Shown here: positions 51,801 through 54,850 of the stretch, piece after piece
Numbering within the stretch: position 1 is the stretch's first letter
Layout of the letters: each line of letters starts with the position of its first letter
Assembly (NCBI GenBank): GCA_022747635.1
Contig: JAKTNV010000009.1
Span: forward strand, 99,501 to 163,500
Source of the DNA: Hetaerina americana
Lineage: Eukaryota > Arthropoda > Insecta > Odonata > Calopterygidae
Direction of reading: 5' to 3'
DNA: 64,000 nucleotides
The notes under the pieces: model-generated
Databases searched by the model: none
The model's input: only the letters and a program-made list of their open reading frames with translations
What the model was told of the DNA's origin: nothing
Position numbers and translations under genes: made by a program

Positions 51801-53990
51801 ATTAAAAATGTTAAAATAATTTATTGTATTGTTTTTAAACAATATTTATGAATTTCTTCATTGGAATAAAAAGTTTCTGAAGGAAATATATCCTTGAATA
51901 GACAATTCAACCCTTTAAGAAGATATGGGCAAAATACGTTATGAACTGCCCATCCTGTATTCTCCATAGGGGACCTAGAATTATTTAAATATTATTATGA
52001 TGGTCTGCTTTTCATACAACAAGTTTTTTCATTAAATACACAAAGTTCAAAGTCTGCAGAAAATCCAAGGGTGAGCCTTCATTTACATCCTATGAATATT
52101 TTTAGAAACCAGGTGCATTTCATATTGCCTCCACAACAGTTGACAATATTTGCTCGATATTTCAATAATATTTTTTACTGTCAAAATATCACTTTCCTTT
52201 ACCCAGCTATACTTCAATATTAATAAAATTACTTTTGCAAACCAAAAATAATGTGAACAAATAATGCCATCGCTGGTACCTTGAGGCAGAGGAACTTGTT
52301 GCTTATATTCCTGAACATAATTTGCCGGGAACCAGCCAGTTTTCCCTTCAAGTGTTCCCTCCCACCAGCCCCCCTCTTCCATCTGCGTGATGGTGATGAC
52401 ATCTCCTTTCCGAAAACACAGCTGGAAGGATAATTGAGAGACACATGAGAAGAAGCACCACGTCACATTAGGTCAACTTCAACATGTCCCATCAAACGCA
52501 TCCCCTTATTTCAAATAACTTCCCGAGGATACTCCACTGAGAATTTAGGTAGTTTTTTGGGCCCCGTCATTTCTAACACAATCTGAGTGTCTTCAATGCA
52601 TATTAGAACATTTAATGTTAACTTTACTAGGGATATAAATACTTTGGCTCTCGCATATTCTTATTTATGTGTTTGAACATAGCATATAGTTGATTATAAA
52701 AGTAACCCTTTTTCAGAGTTTAATCGCAAATTTATGAAGGCAGCAAATTACCTAATTATTCATTTAAGGATAGCAGAACTATTAAAATTATTGCCATACA
52801 AATTAATAATTTTTGAAAACATTCAAATAACATGCTTCAGGATTTTAAATAATCAACAACTTGAATAGTTAATAAATGAGGCACACAATTTTTTTAAACC
52901 TATATTGGCACATAATGGTGATTACTTCAATACATTTTATGATTGAAATTTTATATATGTGGAATCCTTCAACACAGCTTTTCTCCATATTTGAGCAAGT
53001 TTCCATCAAAGCTATTATTTGCCAAAAGAACGCCTGCTAAGGGTACAAAGCCCACTTAAGGGGTGTTTGGCTTCACCAAGGGTAGGTGATTTTCCAGGGT
53101 ACCAAAATATTAGGTGGATAGAAGAATTCAAAATTAGAGGTGTTTGGAATACTTTAAAACTGATGTCAGGACATTGGTGAGTAGCGCATTGGCAATCTCT
53201 GGTTTATAGACAAAGCAGCCTCATAACAGTGCTTTCCCCATTACTACGATGGTACCTCGCTAATTAGGGAAAGAAGAAATGCCAAAATAAGGTGGATCCA
53301 CCTCCTTAAGAAATTTCTTCTCTTCAGGCATTTCTGCCTGTTTTCTTACAATGGTTCCCTTTATCCGACTATCTCCCAAGTTGTCAATCTTATGCTTCTC
53401 TTTCCTCTACGTTTTACCTTTTGCTATTATTGCATATGAATGTGTCTTCCACTCTTGATTTCGATTATTTAATTCTCAAGAGTAACTCACACATTTATTC
53501 TATTTGAATTAGGCATGGTTGTCTTACACCCGGTATAATCCACACATGATAAAAGTCAAACTTAATTCCACATTCCAAAATTTCCTACTTACTCAAAAGT
53601 GAAGGCATCATAATTAACCACATTAAACAAGAATGGCACTGTAATAGCAAAGACAAATGATTGAAGTAATCAGCACAGTTTAAAACCATAAATGCAATCA
53701 CGTATATGACTAATAATGACACACCGTTTCAATGAAACTTTCACGTGTCTAACAATTAGTTAAAAATAACTTGCTCAAAGGTAAGCACAGGCTCTTTAAA
53801 TAATTTTAGAGTTCCTACATTGACAGGTCATATACATACGCCATAATTGATTTCAAATTTTATTTATATTTAGTCATGAACTTGATGGACCAATTATCAG
53901 CGGTTAATATAAAGCACTAACCTCATCATTATTTTTTCCTTTGAAAGAAAATATTGCCTGGACAAGGTACGGCCCGCCTTCCATTGCCAT
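6768..53990 (-). CDS. Pix: Pix (beta-PIX/ARHGEF7-like) Rho guanine nucleotide exchange factor, 3' part outside window
   Basis: PIX proteins are cytoplasmic adaptor/GEFs for Rac and Cdc42 that bind PAK through an SH3 domain and GIT through a C-terminal region, and act at focal adhesions and synapses. Seven minus-strand exons join in order (53990-53922, 52421-52280, 47660-47465, 31785-31552, 27307-27109, 21522-21301, 6846-6768) with phases 0,1,2,2,0,0,1 that all agree. They give about 380 codons: SH3 at residues ~8-62, DH at ~95-275, PH from ~305. Diagnostic strings are EEGGWWEGTLEGKTGWFPANY, LLVLTTGLSRPFRRLDKY and LLLFPSTLLILSASQRMS, each close to vertebrate beta-PIX. No upstream CH domain is seen. 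The end of PH, the GIT-binding region and the coiled coil were not found and should lie left of the window. Six donors are GT; one appears to be GC. Introns of 1.4-15.7 kb are packed with transposons. Confidence 0.93.
6847..8320. other. Pix intron sequence, no feature recognised
   Basis: AT-rich intron. Short open frames occur at 7062-7319 (plus) and 7740-7937 (minus) but show no recognisable domains and no splice context. I see nothing convincing here. Confidence 0.45.
8321..9494 (+). mobile_element. mariner element, degenerate (third lineage)
   Basis: The left end tgagggtagtttgaaaggttcttgg and the right end (complement tgaggatgaattgaaaagttcttgg) form imperfect inverted repeats of about 25 bp. 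Plus-strand frames between carry KVQEITKALGMSSEWAYHIL and ELDMRKLSARWVPQLL, then FVTTEETWVNDTT (normally TGDETW). PPKKAK and KVMASVFGDAKGIVLTDYLP follow. The first catalytic Asp position reads Glu (TTEETW). Several frameshifts break it. The RTE-like copy A begins within a few bases of its right end. Confidence 0.85.
9496..14260 (+). mobile_element. RTE-like non-LTR retrotransposon copy A, interrupted
   Basis: This is the longest plus-strand copy of the main retroelement in the window. Order of parts: 5' region with the conserved stretch ctgaggcggctgcaatggcg-like (~9680-9710); endonuclease start at ~9985 (IGTWNVRTM); endonuclease GDWDATVSEGRDGDEVGDYG (10390-10450); reverse transcriptase from ~11440 (FGFRKGRGT; FVDFEK); then, after a 1.37-kb insertion, GCPLSPLLF and VRFADDQALVCQSAKG (13320-13500); and a C-terminal LEALEMWVWRRMEKVKWTEK. 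It ends near taccttacaataaataaaat. The APE-type endonuclease and RT order fits the RTE/BovB-like group. Many stops and frameshifts make it inactive. Confidence 0.9.
11821..13194 (-). mobile_element. Tc1/mariner-superfamily element nested in RTE copy A
   Basis: The insertion interrupts the RT domain. Copy B reads ctaatgagtatattgcag across the site, while copy A reads ctaatgagTA, 1374 bp, then TAcattgcag: a TA target duplication. Ends are CAGATTACCGCGCCTTAATC and, in reverse, CAGGATGCAGCGGTTATCTC. The minus strand carries transposase pieces: RAGRSSNEIVRFFGCPRSTV and ARKPHSRKRVSQTAAVIQKA (DNA-binding), then FWPSNSPDLNLPDYSVRSVV and a C-terminal ...GGGH. The NSPDLNPxDYSVW block suggests a DD37-type (maT-like) lineage rather than DD34D mariner. 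Frameshifts show it is now dead. Confidence 0.88.
14261..15475. other. Pix intron sequence, no feature recognised
   Basis: No recognisable coding or repeat structure. A 65-codon open frame (14759-14956) has no known motif. Confidence 0.4.
15476..16377 (-). mobile_element. mariner element, degenerate, internally deleted
   Basis: The ends match each other imperfectly: gtttgcatgaaaagta near 15480 and, in reverse, gtttgtattaaaagta near 16360, with TA at 16378-16379. The minus strand carries NMAMHKICAKPIPKVLTDSQ (family: NLAMRKICAKLVPKVLTDEQK) and later FPKVKSSLKGHHHGTL (family FPKLKSSLKGRRF). The catalytic middle containing HHDNAP is missing. About 900 bp remain of the usual 1.3 kb. Confidence 0.75.
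16896..17156 (-). repeat. tRNA-derived SINE, family 1, with 13-bp target duplication
   Basis: On the minus strand the head reads gcggtggtccagggttagag (A box) and, 30 bases on, cccaggttcgattcccaggc (B box GGTTCGATTCC). The unrelated body ends in ccaaaccgacctttgggttg. The element is bracketed by TTAGGTCAACATA at 16883-16895 and 17157-17169, which is a retroposition duplication. A second copy is at 22003-22262 and a fragment of its 3' end at ~29070. Confidence 0.9.
17277..18599 (+). mobile_element. Young mariner element, nearly complete
   Basis: The element is 1323 bp, with terminal repeats ctaccttgatcaaaaagttc and (reverse) ctaccttgatcaaaaatttc and TA on both sides (17275-17276, 18600-18601). 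It is the same lineage as the copy at 1-581, with about 98-99% identity where both are visible. The transposase gene fills 17483-18546 and is broken only by one 10-bp deletion. Confidence 0.96.
17483..18546 (+). pseudogene. mariner transposase with a single 10-bp frameshifting deletion
   Basis: DD34D transposase that cuts and pastes the element by binding its terminal repeats. The start is MDLNLQQRTCIKFC at 17483 and the stop TAA is at 18544-18546. The first catalytic Asp is in TGDETWVYEY, the second in ILHHDNAPSHSA and the third in LAPCDFFLF. The second-to-third spacing has 34 residues, as in mariner. The only damage seen is loss of GCAAAGTTGG near 17845, in the region that reads FRRVAAKLVPKDL in the copy at 1-376. 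It shifts the frame, so the protein is read as an N-terminal piece to ~17893 and a C-terminal piece from ~17833. Confidence 0.93.
18602..19560 (-). other. Pix intron; possible degenerate transposon tail
   Basis: Mostly unrecognised. On the minus strand near 18930-19130 there is a Cys-rich reading (LECEKGVHGVCLVCHKCEIC, preceded by KQNETR). It faintly resembles the C-terminal cysteine domain of piggyBac-type transposases (KETR..C..C...LC..C). No catalytic core or ends were found, so this is only a suggestion. Plus-strand open frames at 18892-19203 and 19225-19446 have no recognisable domain. Confidence 0.25.
19800..20140 (+). pseudogene. Possible mariner 3' fragment
   Basis: The plus-strand frame at ~19860-19960 reads FKPTPSSFLLFPSAKEHLLG and KHLSSSEA, which resembles the mariner block YSPDLAPSDFxLFxxLKEHLGGKRFSSxEE. 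The usual C-terminal KLVxxWxKCI segment may be the degenerate SKKLVPH that follows. No terminal repeats were found and no catalytic Asp remains certain. Confidence 0.45.
20990..21250 (+). pseudogene. Possible mariner 3' end
   Basis: A short frame near 21140-21175 reads ITGDCFEGSNVK, like the terminal GDYFEGDNV motif of several mariner transposases. It is followed about 60 bp later by a possible end (gctacacttcgta). Nothing upstream of it could be matched with confidence. It lies just upstream (left) of the Pix PH exon. Confidence 0.35.
21301..21522 (-). CDS. Pix: Pix exon: DH-PH linker and first part of PH domain
   Basis: The exon is 222 nt (74 codons), with acceptor gatgtgcag and donor GAG|GTAAAA, phase 0 on both sides. 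It contains RRQKELELEVLRGGIRGWEG and RHLLLFPSTLLILSASQRMS, then AFIYE. These align with RKRKELELQILTEAIRNWEG and RYLLLFPNVLLMLSASPRMS of beta-PIX. The exon is noticeably GC-rich compared with its AT-rich surroundings, as expected for conserved coding sequence here. Confidence 0.94.
22003..22262 (-). repeat. tRNA-derived SINE, family 1, second copy
   Basis: Same body as the SINE at 16896-17156, in the same orientation. The minus-strand head has ggtagtccaggggtagagtg and ggccctggtttgattcctgg (B box slightly decayed), and the 3' end reads accaaaccgacctttgggtt. No clear flanking duplication is left. Identity to the first copy is moderate. Confidence 0.85.
22670..24240 (+). pseudogene. CR1/Jockey-like non-LTR retrotransposon, internally deleted
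   Basis: The left part encodes an APE endonuclease: ANADIVVGAESWLTGDRASN, GFTIYRRDRPNELGGRVFIA and LFLCSCYRPPDSNTDIL. Around 23640 the RT starts (QDGFRKSRSCHTRTKLALY, AVFLDLKKNKFLYQLKHNVI, GLCSTELDVYSGIPH). It then jumps directly to the thumb region IRPHLEYAASIWHPWE with KVQIKSARFV. The catalytic YADD segment between SGIPH and IRPHLEY is deleted. Multiple frameshifts occur. The IRPHLEYA...LGWEPLE thumb pattern favours a CR1/L2/Jockey affiliation. Confidence 0.82.
24250..24382 (-). repeat. tRNA-derived SINE, family 2, 3' half
   Basis: Reverse complement of 3' body sequence shared with the SINE at 30991-31293: ggtgccttttggcaagagtg...ccatccatccctaatggcac-like, then aaatgacctcagctgtcgg and cacctcccgtaaaaact. 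The tRNA-like head is missing, so it is 5'-truncated. Confidence 0.8.
24383..24546 (-). repeat. RTE-like fragment E
   Basis: Short piece similar in reverse to the linker of RTE copy C at 57300-57420 (ttttcctaaactttaagtagttcc versus ttttccttaagcttttagtagtttc; cttaatgcccctctcgccatc versus ctaaatgccctttatatctcatc). No coding capacity is left. Confidence 0.6.
24549..24996 (+). mobile_element. Short internally deleted mariner
   Basis: The element is 448 bp, with inverted ends cagggtctgtgccaaaaata and (reverse) cagggtctgtcccaaaaata and flanking TA at 24547-24548 and 24997-24998. The plus strand carries FLAKHKVATLPY-like and MKRRMKGNHFGTLDNIKEAV remnants of the catalytic half, with ...DQDWQRCQHQCVDA. 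The N-terminal half is lost. The right end resembles that of the mariner at 61778-62689, so both may be one lineage. Confidence 0.88.
25380..25735 (+). pseudogene. mariner 3' fragment
   Basis: Plus-strand frames carry degenerate family blocks: HCRTHH (from HDNAPAHT), LSFWPKTAHQWSPATLVSES and the C-terminal segment KGILKEAFQAAFKSWNKHWE with NCIGSQGLYF. The last corresponds to FQxCFxxWxKRWxKCIxxxGDYFE. An end-like acttttttttgaacagatgttg follows. The 5' half is not recognisable between 25000 and 25380. Confidence 0.7.
25740..26030 (-). repeat. RTE-like fragment F
   Basis: Reverse-strand similarity to copy C around 57480-57780, for example ctaactctgtgcttacattcttcc versus ctaactctgtgtttacattcttcc, and the preceding slot with cttcc-rich sequence. 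It is degenerate, with no open frame. Confidence 0.6.
26560..26622 (+). repeat. RTE-like fragment G
   Basis: About 60 bp similar to the RT region of copies A and C (agaacaggaggcaggagtgc...gcgaggaatccatagaatca versus gaactggaggcaggaatgaaag...ggggaattcgtaaaatcag). It is cut at its right end by the short mariner that starts at 26624. Confidence 0.6.
26624..27034 (+). mobile_element. Short internally deleted mariner next to a Pix exon
   Basis: The inverted ends are ggtggattgttcaacaactc and (reverse) tgtgggttgttcaatgagtc. Inside, a plus-strand frame starts MENMQFGAVIKHFYVKGLTP (family N-terminus) and soon ends in VIELKGDYA, the transposase C-terminus. More than half of the gene is missing by internal deletion. 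The right end lies about 75 bp from the donor of the Pix exon at 27109-27307. Confidence 0.85.
27109..27307 (-). CDS. Pix: Pix exon: end of DH domain
   Basis: The exon is 199 nt, with acceptor cttttag and donor GCT|GTGAGT. It encodes DELGVYMESRGATPPGLLVL followed by TTGLSRPFRRLDKYAGML, which is the strongly conserved CR3 region of DH domains (LLxxLLLxPxQRxxKY in the superfamily, GLSKPFMRLDKY in PIX). The exon leaves in phase 0. A short deleted mariner ends only about 75 bp downstream of its donor. Confidence 0.95.
27720..28380 (+). pseudogene. Non-LTR retrotransposon fragment (RT thumb and C-terminus)
   Basis: The plus-strand frame reads KLARHDHVNLTSNKVYKAKH, YFRHLIPFPLRRRLIPTLLL and SYIDHCSIVYSD. 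This matches the post-catalytic region of I/Jockey/CR1-group reverse transcriptases (LTWxxHVxxxxxKxxxxLxxLR...PYIDYCxxVY). Everything upstream is missing and the right part decays with stops. Confidence 0.7.
28381..30977. other. Pix intron sequence, no clear feature
   Basis: AT-rich. The only recognisable piece is a ~60-bp fragment of SINE family 1 at 29060-29120 (acagtaatcaacccgaaggtc). Open frames at 30053-30534 and 30725-30979 show no known domain. Confidence 0.5.
30991..31293 (+). repeat. tRNA-derived SINE, family 2, with 13-bp target duplication
   Basis: The head has tggtggctaacgtgcaggct (A-box-like) and gggccgggttcgaatcctgg (B box GGTTCGAATCC), followed by an unrelated body that ends agtcgccacccataaaaact. 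Flanking repeats AAGAAGTGATCAC at 30978-30990 and 31294-31306 prove retroposition. A truncated relative is at 24250-24382. It sits about 260 bp from the Pix exon at 31552. Confidence 0.92.
31552..31785 (-). CDS. Pix: Pix exon: central DH domain, with a GC donor
   Basis: The exon is 234 nt, starting after acceptor cttatcag. It encodes EEYAHLVGNLPVVLDAHEQ and ends VHANYCAGHPRAVCLLEKY, aligning with YLTYCANHPSAVNVLTEHS of beta-PIX. The only junction that keeps frame and homology with the next exon is TACAG|GCTAGT, a GC-AG intron. The nearest GT (31547-31546) would put the next exon in a frame that stops at once. The intron before it is about 15.7 kb. Confidence 0.92.
31853..31955 (+). repeat. 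SINE family 3, interrupted by a solo LTR
   Basis: Reads ggccccaatggcagaaggtt...ttccgaattcaatccccacc, then tgggctttcctccacccagg and acttggatgtttgtg. It shares the body tgggtttttctccacctagg and gcttgggtgtct with the copy at 33205-33402. The solo LTR begins right after ATGG at 31952-31955. The rest of the SINE should follow at 32424 but is only weakly recognisable. Confidence 0.7.
31956..32419 (-). mobile_element. Solo LTR (probably Gypsy-type) with ATGG target duplication
   Basis: A 464-bp block starts TGCCGCATGG and ends ACAATACA on the plus strand (so TG...CA on either strand), flanked by ATGG at 31952-31955 and 32420-32423. Read on the minus strand it has a TATA box (CTATAAAAAGCGAGGC, TATAAAAA at 32217-32210) and an AATAAA at 32040-32035, in the order expected for U3, R and U5. 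No internal gag-pol sequence is next to it. It is in the same orientation as Pix. Retroelement class is inferred from structure alone. Confidence 0.75.
32424..33204. other. Pix intron sequence, no feature recognised
   Basis: AT-rich start, then a moderately GC-rich part at 32800-33200. Overlapping open frames on both strands (32795-33040 plus, 32817-33202 minus) have no recognisable domain. Confidence 0.4.
33205..33402 (+). repeat. tRNA-derived SINE, family 3
   Basis: The head is gggggcagcggtgtgacata and ggtagccggttcgattccca (B box GGTTCGATTCCC). The body is tttttctccacctagggctt. The tail is tcaaataaataaataac. Other copies are at 31853-31955 (plus), 35597-35822 and 62697-62897 (minus). The family has a (AAAT)n-type tail. 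Confidence 0.85.
33803..33920. repeat. Two tandem copies of a 68-bp unit
   Basis: The units begin gaaactgcgggagatgctgt (33803) and gaaactgcaggagatgccac (33871). Both contain acagtaactNttaacggagtc. The second unit is shorter. Function unknown. Confidence 0.7.
34350..35130 (-). pseudogene. mariner transposase fragment (another lineage)
   Basis: The minus-strand frame 34739-34539 reads KKVLFHQDNAPAHQCVIEMV, then LPHAPYLPDLARSDYFLFAN. These are the second and third catalytic blocks of mariner (HQDNAPAH; PYSPDLAPSDYFLF), with both Asp retained. Further right, reverse frames carry PETKEQSKQWIQKGEPSPKK (first-block flank). Stops and frameshifts abound. Exact ends were not found. Confidence 0.8.
35597..35822 (-). 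repeat. tRNA-derived SINE, family 3, minus strand
   Basis: In reverse it starts tgccgatcccggtggcggcg (A-box region), has gggtcgcgggttcgattccc (strong B box) and gagtttcccttcatctaggg with cttgggtgttt. It ends in a tail seen here as tatttatttatttatttatt at the left. It is the best preserved copy of this family in the window. Confidence 0.9.
36290..36897 (+). mobile_element. Internally deleted mariner, 608 bp
   Basis: Ends are cgagagcggttcaataagta and (reverse) cggaggcggttcaataagta, with TA on both sides (36288-36289, 36898-36899). A plus-strand frame from 36469 reads MEKEQYRSVIRFLFLDGKKC and VRYWFNEFKRGQTSV (N-terminal domain). Shortly after, the C-terminal remnant FGRVKKMAGTLGEVHLSKRG appears. 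The catalytic centre is missing, so it could only have moved with transposase supplied in trans. Confidence 0.92.
37233..39541 (+). mobile_element. piggyBac-type element with TTAA duplication
   Basis: Ends are CCACTTGCTTGACATG and (reverse) CCACTTGCCTGACAGG, flanked by TTAA at 37229-37232 and 39542-39545, the hallmark of piggyBac insertion. The 2309-bp length is normal. Just inside the left end are two 21-bp near-palindromes (37247-37267 and 37291-37311). The flanking sequence on both sides belongs to one mariner arm, which proves the order of events. Confidence 0.95.
37690..39369 (+). pseudogene. piggyBac-type transposase pseudogene
   Basis: DDD transposase of the PGBD/piggyBac superfamily. 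The N-terminal part is acidic (SATNIFSDYDEDISAQLLDA). The catalytic region has DISIDESHMLYKGRLSWIQY (first Asp). TDNYYTSPELAD (second Asp) occurs at ~38609-38644 but in a different frame, and NNTMGGVDRADQHLTNYP carries the third. The C-terminus has a cysteine-rich finger (CRQCAVCCAKRDG...RRETRFYC...HCAVPCFKIYH) and a TAG at ~39370. At least one internal stop (38336) and two frameshifts inactivate it. All three Asp codons survive, so decay is fairly recent. Confidence 0.92.
39603..40201 (+). pseudogene. mariner transposase, forward partial copy
   Basis: Begins in the N-terminal domain (VEVYCEKCIDIKNMRQWCRE, EFFDGRENVHDEQRSG) with no start codon or 5' terminal repeat. The linker ITLHETKEDLNEESGYFSVQ follows, and then VYFHHDKALPHVTSN (from HDNARPHT) after an internal deletion. 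It continues to FPALKKHLGGQKF and the C-terminal KVIDRQGDYVEK stop. The first catalytic block is gone. Confidence 0.85.
40540..42141 (+). pseudogene. hAT transposase relic (ZBED5/FAM200-like), first part
   Basis: Starts with a BED-type finger: YNVDYLKY near 40590, CLLCERVFSKEVVKPSTLID and YFRKAHPDKT. After a foreign block (40738-41266) it resumes with ELILPAVSEVLS, RIDEMAENVEDILYSILRT and FQFDESTLPGNEL (family FALQLDEST, the first catalytic Asp). LPLHMEVRWLSKGNCRRHFY follows (family LYHTEVRWLSRGKVLSRVF). Numerous stops are present. The last third is displaced to 44741-45040 by RTE copy B. Conserved strings match the domesticated vertebrate ZBED5/FAM200 relatives, but here it is simply a decayed transposon. 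Confidence 0.85.
40738..41266 (+). mobile_element. Penelope-like element fragment with GIY-YIG endonuclease
   Basis: The frame to 41096 reads ALLPYVSTISGKISQILRRF, DIKTIHKPRNKLRAQLVKAK and TPGVYQIPCECGEVYAGETS with RTIEKRLKEHQRHLRLG. The GVY...YAG pair, the downstream Arg and the CECG/GH spacing are typical of the GIY-YIG nuclease at the C-terminus of Penelope-like retroelements. The reverse transcriptase is absent, so this is a 5'-truncated piece. It lies inside the hAT relic. No clear target duplication was found. Confidence 0.85.
42155..44727 (+). mobile_element. RTE-like retrotransposon copy B, 5'-truncated, 13-bp target duplication
   Basis: Inserted in the hAT relic between duplicated AGATATTGAGGAA (42142-42154 and 44728-44740). 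The 5' end starts at the codon region of WNVRTM. The endonuclease part (42314-43080) is almost identical to copy A. RT parts are FGFRKGRGTRDAIAVMRLLI and a C-terminal LEAFEMWVWRRMEKVKWTEK. A deletion relative to A lies at about 43455, and another removes GCPLSPLLF through FADD near 43927. The tail is (TAA)n. It is inactive. Confidence 0.95.
44741..45040 (+). pseudogene. hAT transposase relic, C-terminal part
   Basis: Continues the hAT relic beyond RTE copy B: ELIALQNDIELKPEFK (family ELIDLQNDSxMKxEF), then KLLPFPISYSV*LGFSAVIQ (family VLLPFSTTYLCEVGFSAL) and RDLRFLQSDIKPDLGK. The GFSA region is the conserved hAT C-terminal dimerisation block. It ends near 45040. Confidence 0.85.
45230..46850 (+). 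pseudogene. Jockey/CR1-like non-LTR retrotransposon, RT region to 3' end
   Basis: RT blocks in order are KILEKLMEERLIKFLNNNKI, LSQLQHGFTKNKN, DLSKASNSVKSSILLTKLGH, TKYGVPQGSVLGPLLFLVYM and MVLYADDISLI (catalytic YADD intact). These are followed by LLGLEIDNKLSWRFQM and HKYDTRGKDNL. The endonuclease is missing, so it is 5'-truncated. It ends with caaataaatctatctatcca, a short-repeat tail. Stops and frameshifts separate the blocks. Confidence 0.87.
47180..47287 (+). repeat. tRNA-like element framed by short inverted repeats
   Basis: 47197-47268 folds like a tRNA: GCCTTGA pairs with TCAAGGC, GCTT with AAGC (D arm), and the B box is GGTTCGAATCT. The anticodon loop lacks the usual T33 and the T stem has a weak pair, so it is probably not a functional tRNA. 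The unit is bracketed by TCAGAGTGT (47180-47188) and ACACTCTGA (47279-47287). Confidence 0.7.
47465..47660 (-). CDS. Pix: Pix exon: linker and start of DH domain
   Basis: The exon is 196 nt, with acceptor gaaaatag and donor CAGCT|GTAAGT. It enters in phase 1 and leaves with two bases of a codon. It starts with a Gly/Pro/Ser-rich linker and then reads YRHVVLADMVESERVHVTEL, the first DH helix (CR1), which aligns with YYNVVLQNILETENEYSKEL of beta-PIX. The Glu of the CR1 helix, which contacts the GTPase switch in this family, is present. Confidence 0.93.
47661..48449. other. Pix intron, no feature recognised
   Basis: AT-rich, no recognisable motif. Confidence 0.4.
48450..48859 (-). repeat. Possible Penelope-like 3' region and a G-rich stretch
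   Basis: In reverse, ttgtacctgatgcataagtg and ttgaaatcagttgtacgtaa with aataaag resemble the 3' untranslated part of some Penelope-like elements. 48555-48700 is purine/G-rich on the plus strand (ggggaggggggagagggg). No coding region remains. The assignment is tentative. Confidence 0.4.
48860..50990 (-). pseudogene. Jockey/CR1-like non-LTR retrotransposon, minus strand
   Basis: Reverse frames contain SKSFTNSKPLVIERGVPQGS (RT block with GVPQGSILG), HAVDTTHLTSS (from YADDTTLL, catalytic DD reduced to VD), YYVFIHSKLKYGIAVCGQSC and LQKLAVRILGKFPRASSCRP. DVHRYGTRG near the C-terminus is also present. Weak RT-finger-like sequence continues to about 50990. A Penelope-derived palindrome sits inside at 50298-50424. 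Confidence 0.8.
50298..50424. repeat. Perfect palindrome: 60-bp arms, 7-bp spacer
   Basis: 50298-50357 is the exact reverse complement of 50365-50424, separated by agagtca. The right arm encodes AIETSVYCNLTQWETRENF on the plus strand, a string I associate with the region near the end of Penelope-like element coding sequences. No mismatch is seen in 60 pairs. Confidence 0.97.
51018..51235 (+). repeat. RTE-like fragment H (RT region)
   Basis: Similar to the RT start of copies A-C: gaaaacgattacctaggaga, agatcagtttacatttagga, caggatgtatttgttagctt and cagcagagttaagtggg match ggtaaatgattacttagggg, atgatcagtttgggtttagg, caggaggtatttgcctg and tagagtgaattggg. It has many changes and no open frame. 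Confidence 0.65.
51236..52279. other. Pix intron, no feature recognised
   Basis: Unremarkable AT-rich intron downstream of the SH3 exon. Short open frames have no motif. Confidence 0.4.
52280..52421 (-). CDS. Pix: Pix exon: SH3 domain
   Basis: The exon is 142 nt, bounded by acceptor ccttccag and donor CAAG|GTACCA, phase 0 in and phase 1 out. It encodes most of the SH3 domain, including GDVITITQMEEGGWWEGTL and the GWFPANYV strand. The tandem WW and the P-x-N-Y of the peptide-binding groove are intact. In PIX proteins this domain binds the atypical proline/arginine motif of PAK. A short proline-containing linker follows. Confidence 0.96.
52422..53921. other. First coding intron of Pix, no feature recognised
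   Basis: A 1.5-kb AT-rich intron between the first coding exon and the SH3 exon. It is one of the few stretches without a recognisable transposon. Confidence 0.6.
53922..53990 (-). CDS. Pix: Pix first coding exon (start of SH3)
   Basis: This exon has 23 codons, starting with ATG at 53990 and followed by a second in-frame ATG at 53984. It ends FSFKGKNNDE at the donor GAG|GTTAGT. It matches the beta-PIX N-terminus (VRAKFNFQQTNEDE). An acceptor-like tract (ttttgtag) lies just upstream at about 53994, so the exon probably carries a few bases of 5' UTR and is joined to a noncoding exon further right. Either ATG could be used; the first has an A at -3. Confidence 0.85.
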
Positions 53991-54643
53991 TTTACCTACA
54001 AAAAGTTATCATTAATATACACAAAGTACAAACATGTGATAGTGAATAATGGCTAGGAATTATCGTGTTGCCATTTACTCAATCGTTACTATACAGCTGT
54101 AAAAATTCCACTAACAAATATTACAACACCAATGGGCGTAGGAACAGGAATGTTATCTTATGGGTAAGAATTATTATACAAGAGCATATATTGGTCAACT
54201 GGAACCATAAACATCTTAAACAATGAAAAACATGACTAATTTTTCAATGTCTAAGGTTACACATAAGTCAACACCATTGAAATTCCGAAAAATAAGGAGT
54301 GCAAATCTTGAGGGACGTTTAAATATGCATACATAGAATTGCTAAAGAGACAATGATGTCATTGAGATGTCAACTTCCTCAGTGAAAAGCATGAATCATT
54401 ATTTAAATTCAAACTGTGAATAGCAACAGAAAAGTGTTATGACAACAAGAAACGGTTAAGATGTTAGATTGCGATATTATGAGACATTAATTTCGAATGG
54501 AAAACATGCTTGACCGACAAATTCCACAATGAATATTATTCGCACAGTCTATTAATACATCTCCAGCAAGTTACAAAATAAAAACTATCCTAACTTCAAA
54601 ATGAAACGATTACCAGCGTTAAAACCACTTATTTAACACTTAC

Positions 54644-54850
54644 TCTTCAATCCATGAACTTCAGGAATTTGAGTAATCCATAACGCATTCGATATTCATT
54701 ACAAGACCGTGACCCTACTAACACAGAAGGACAAAAACTTTTGCGCTTAATTTAGTCGACCCCATTTTGGACTTCAGATAGTGTGGGCGATATCTGCGAT
54801 GCCAATCGCTCAAAGTCGATCTATGCAGTCGGTCGCATCACTCGAGAGTT
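54644..54850 (-). promoter_or_regulatory. Possible Pix 5' UTR exon and promoter region
   Basis: A good donor on the minus strand (AAGA|GTAAGTG) falls at 54644-54638, and an acceptor precedes the first coding exon at ~53994. The stretch 54755-54850 is richer in CG dinucleotides than its surroundings (gtcgacc, gggcgat, ctgcgatg, aatcgctc, gtcgatc, cagtcggtcgc), as is common near arthropod housekeeping promoters. No TATA box is obvious. The position fits a noncoding first exon, but this is inference from layout only. Confidence 0.35.
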
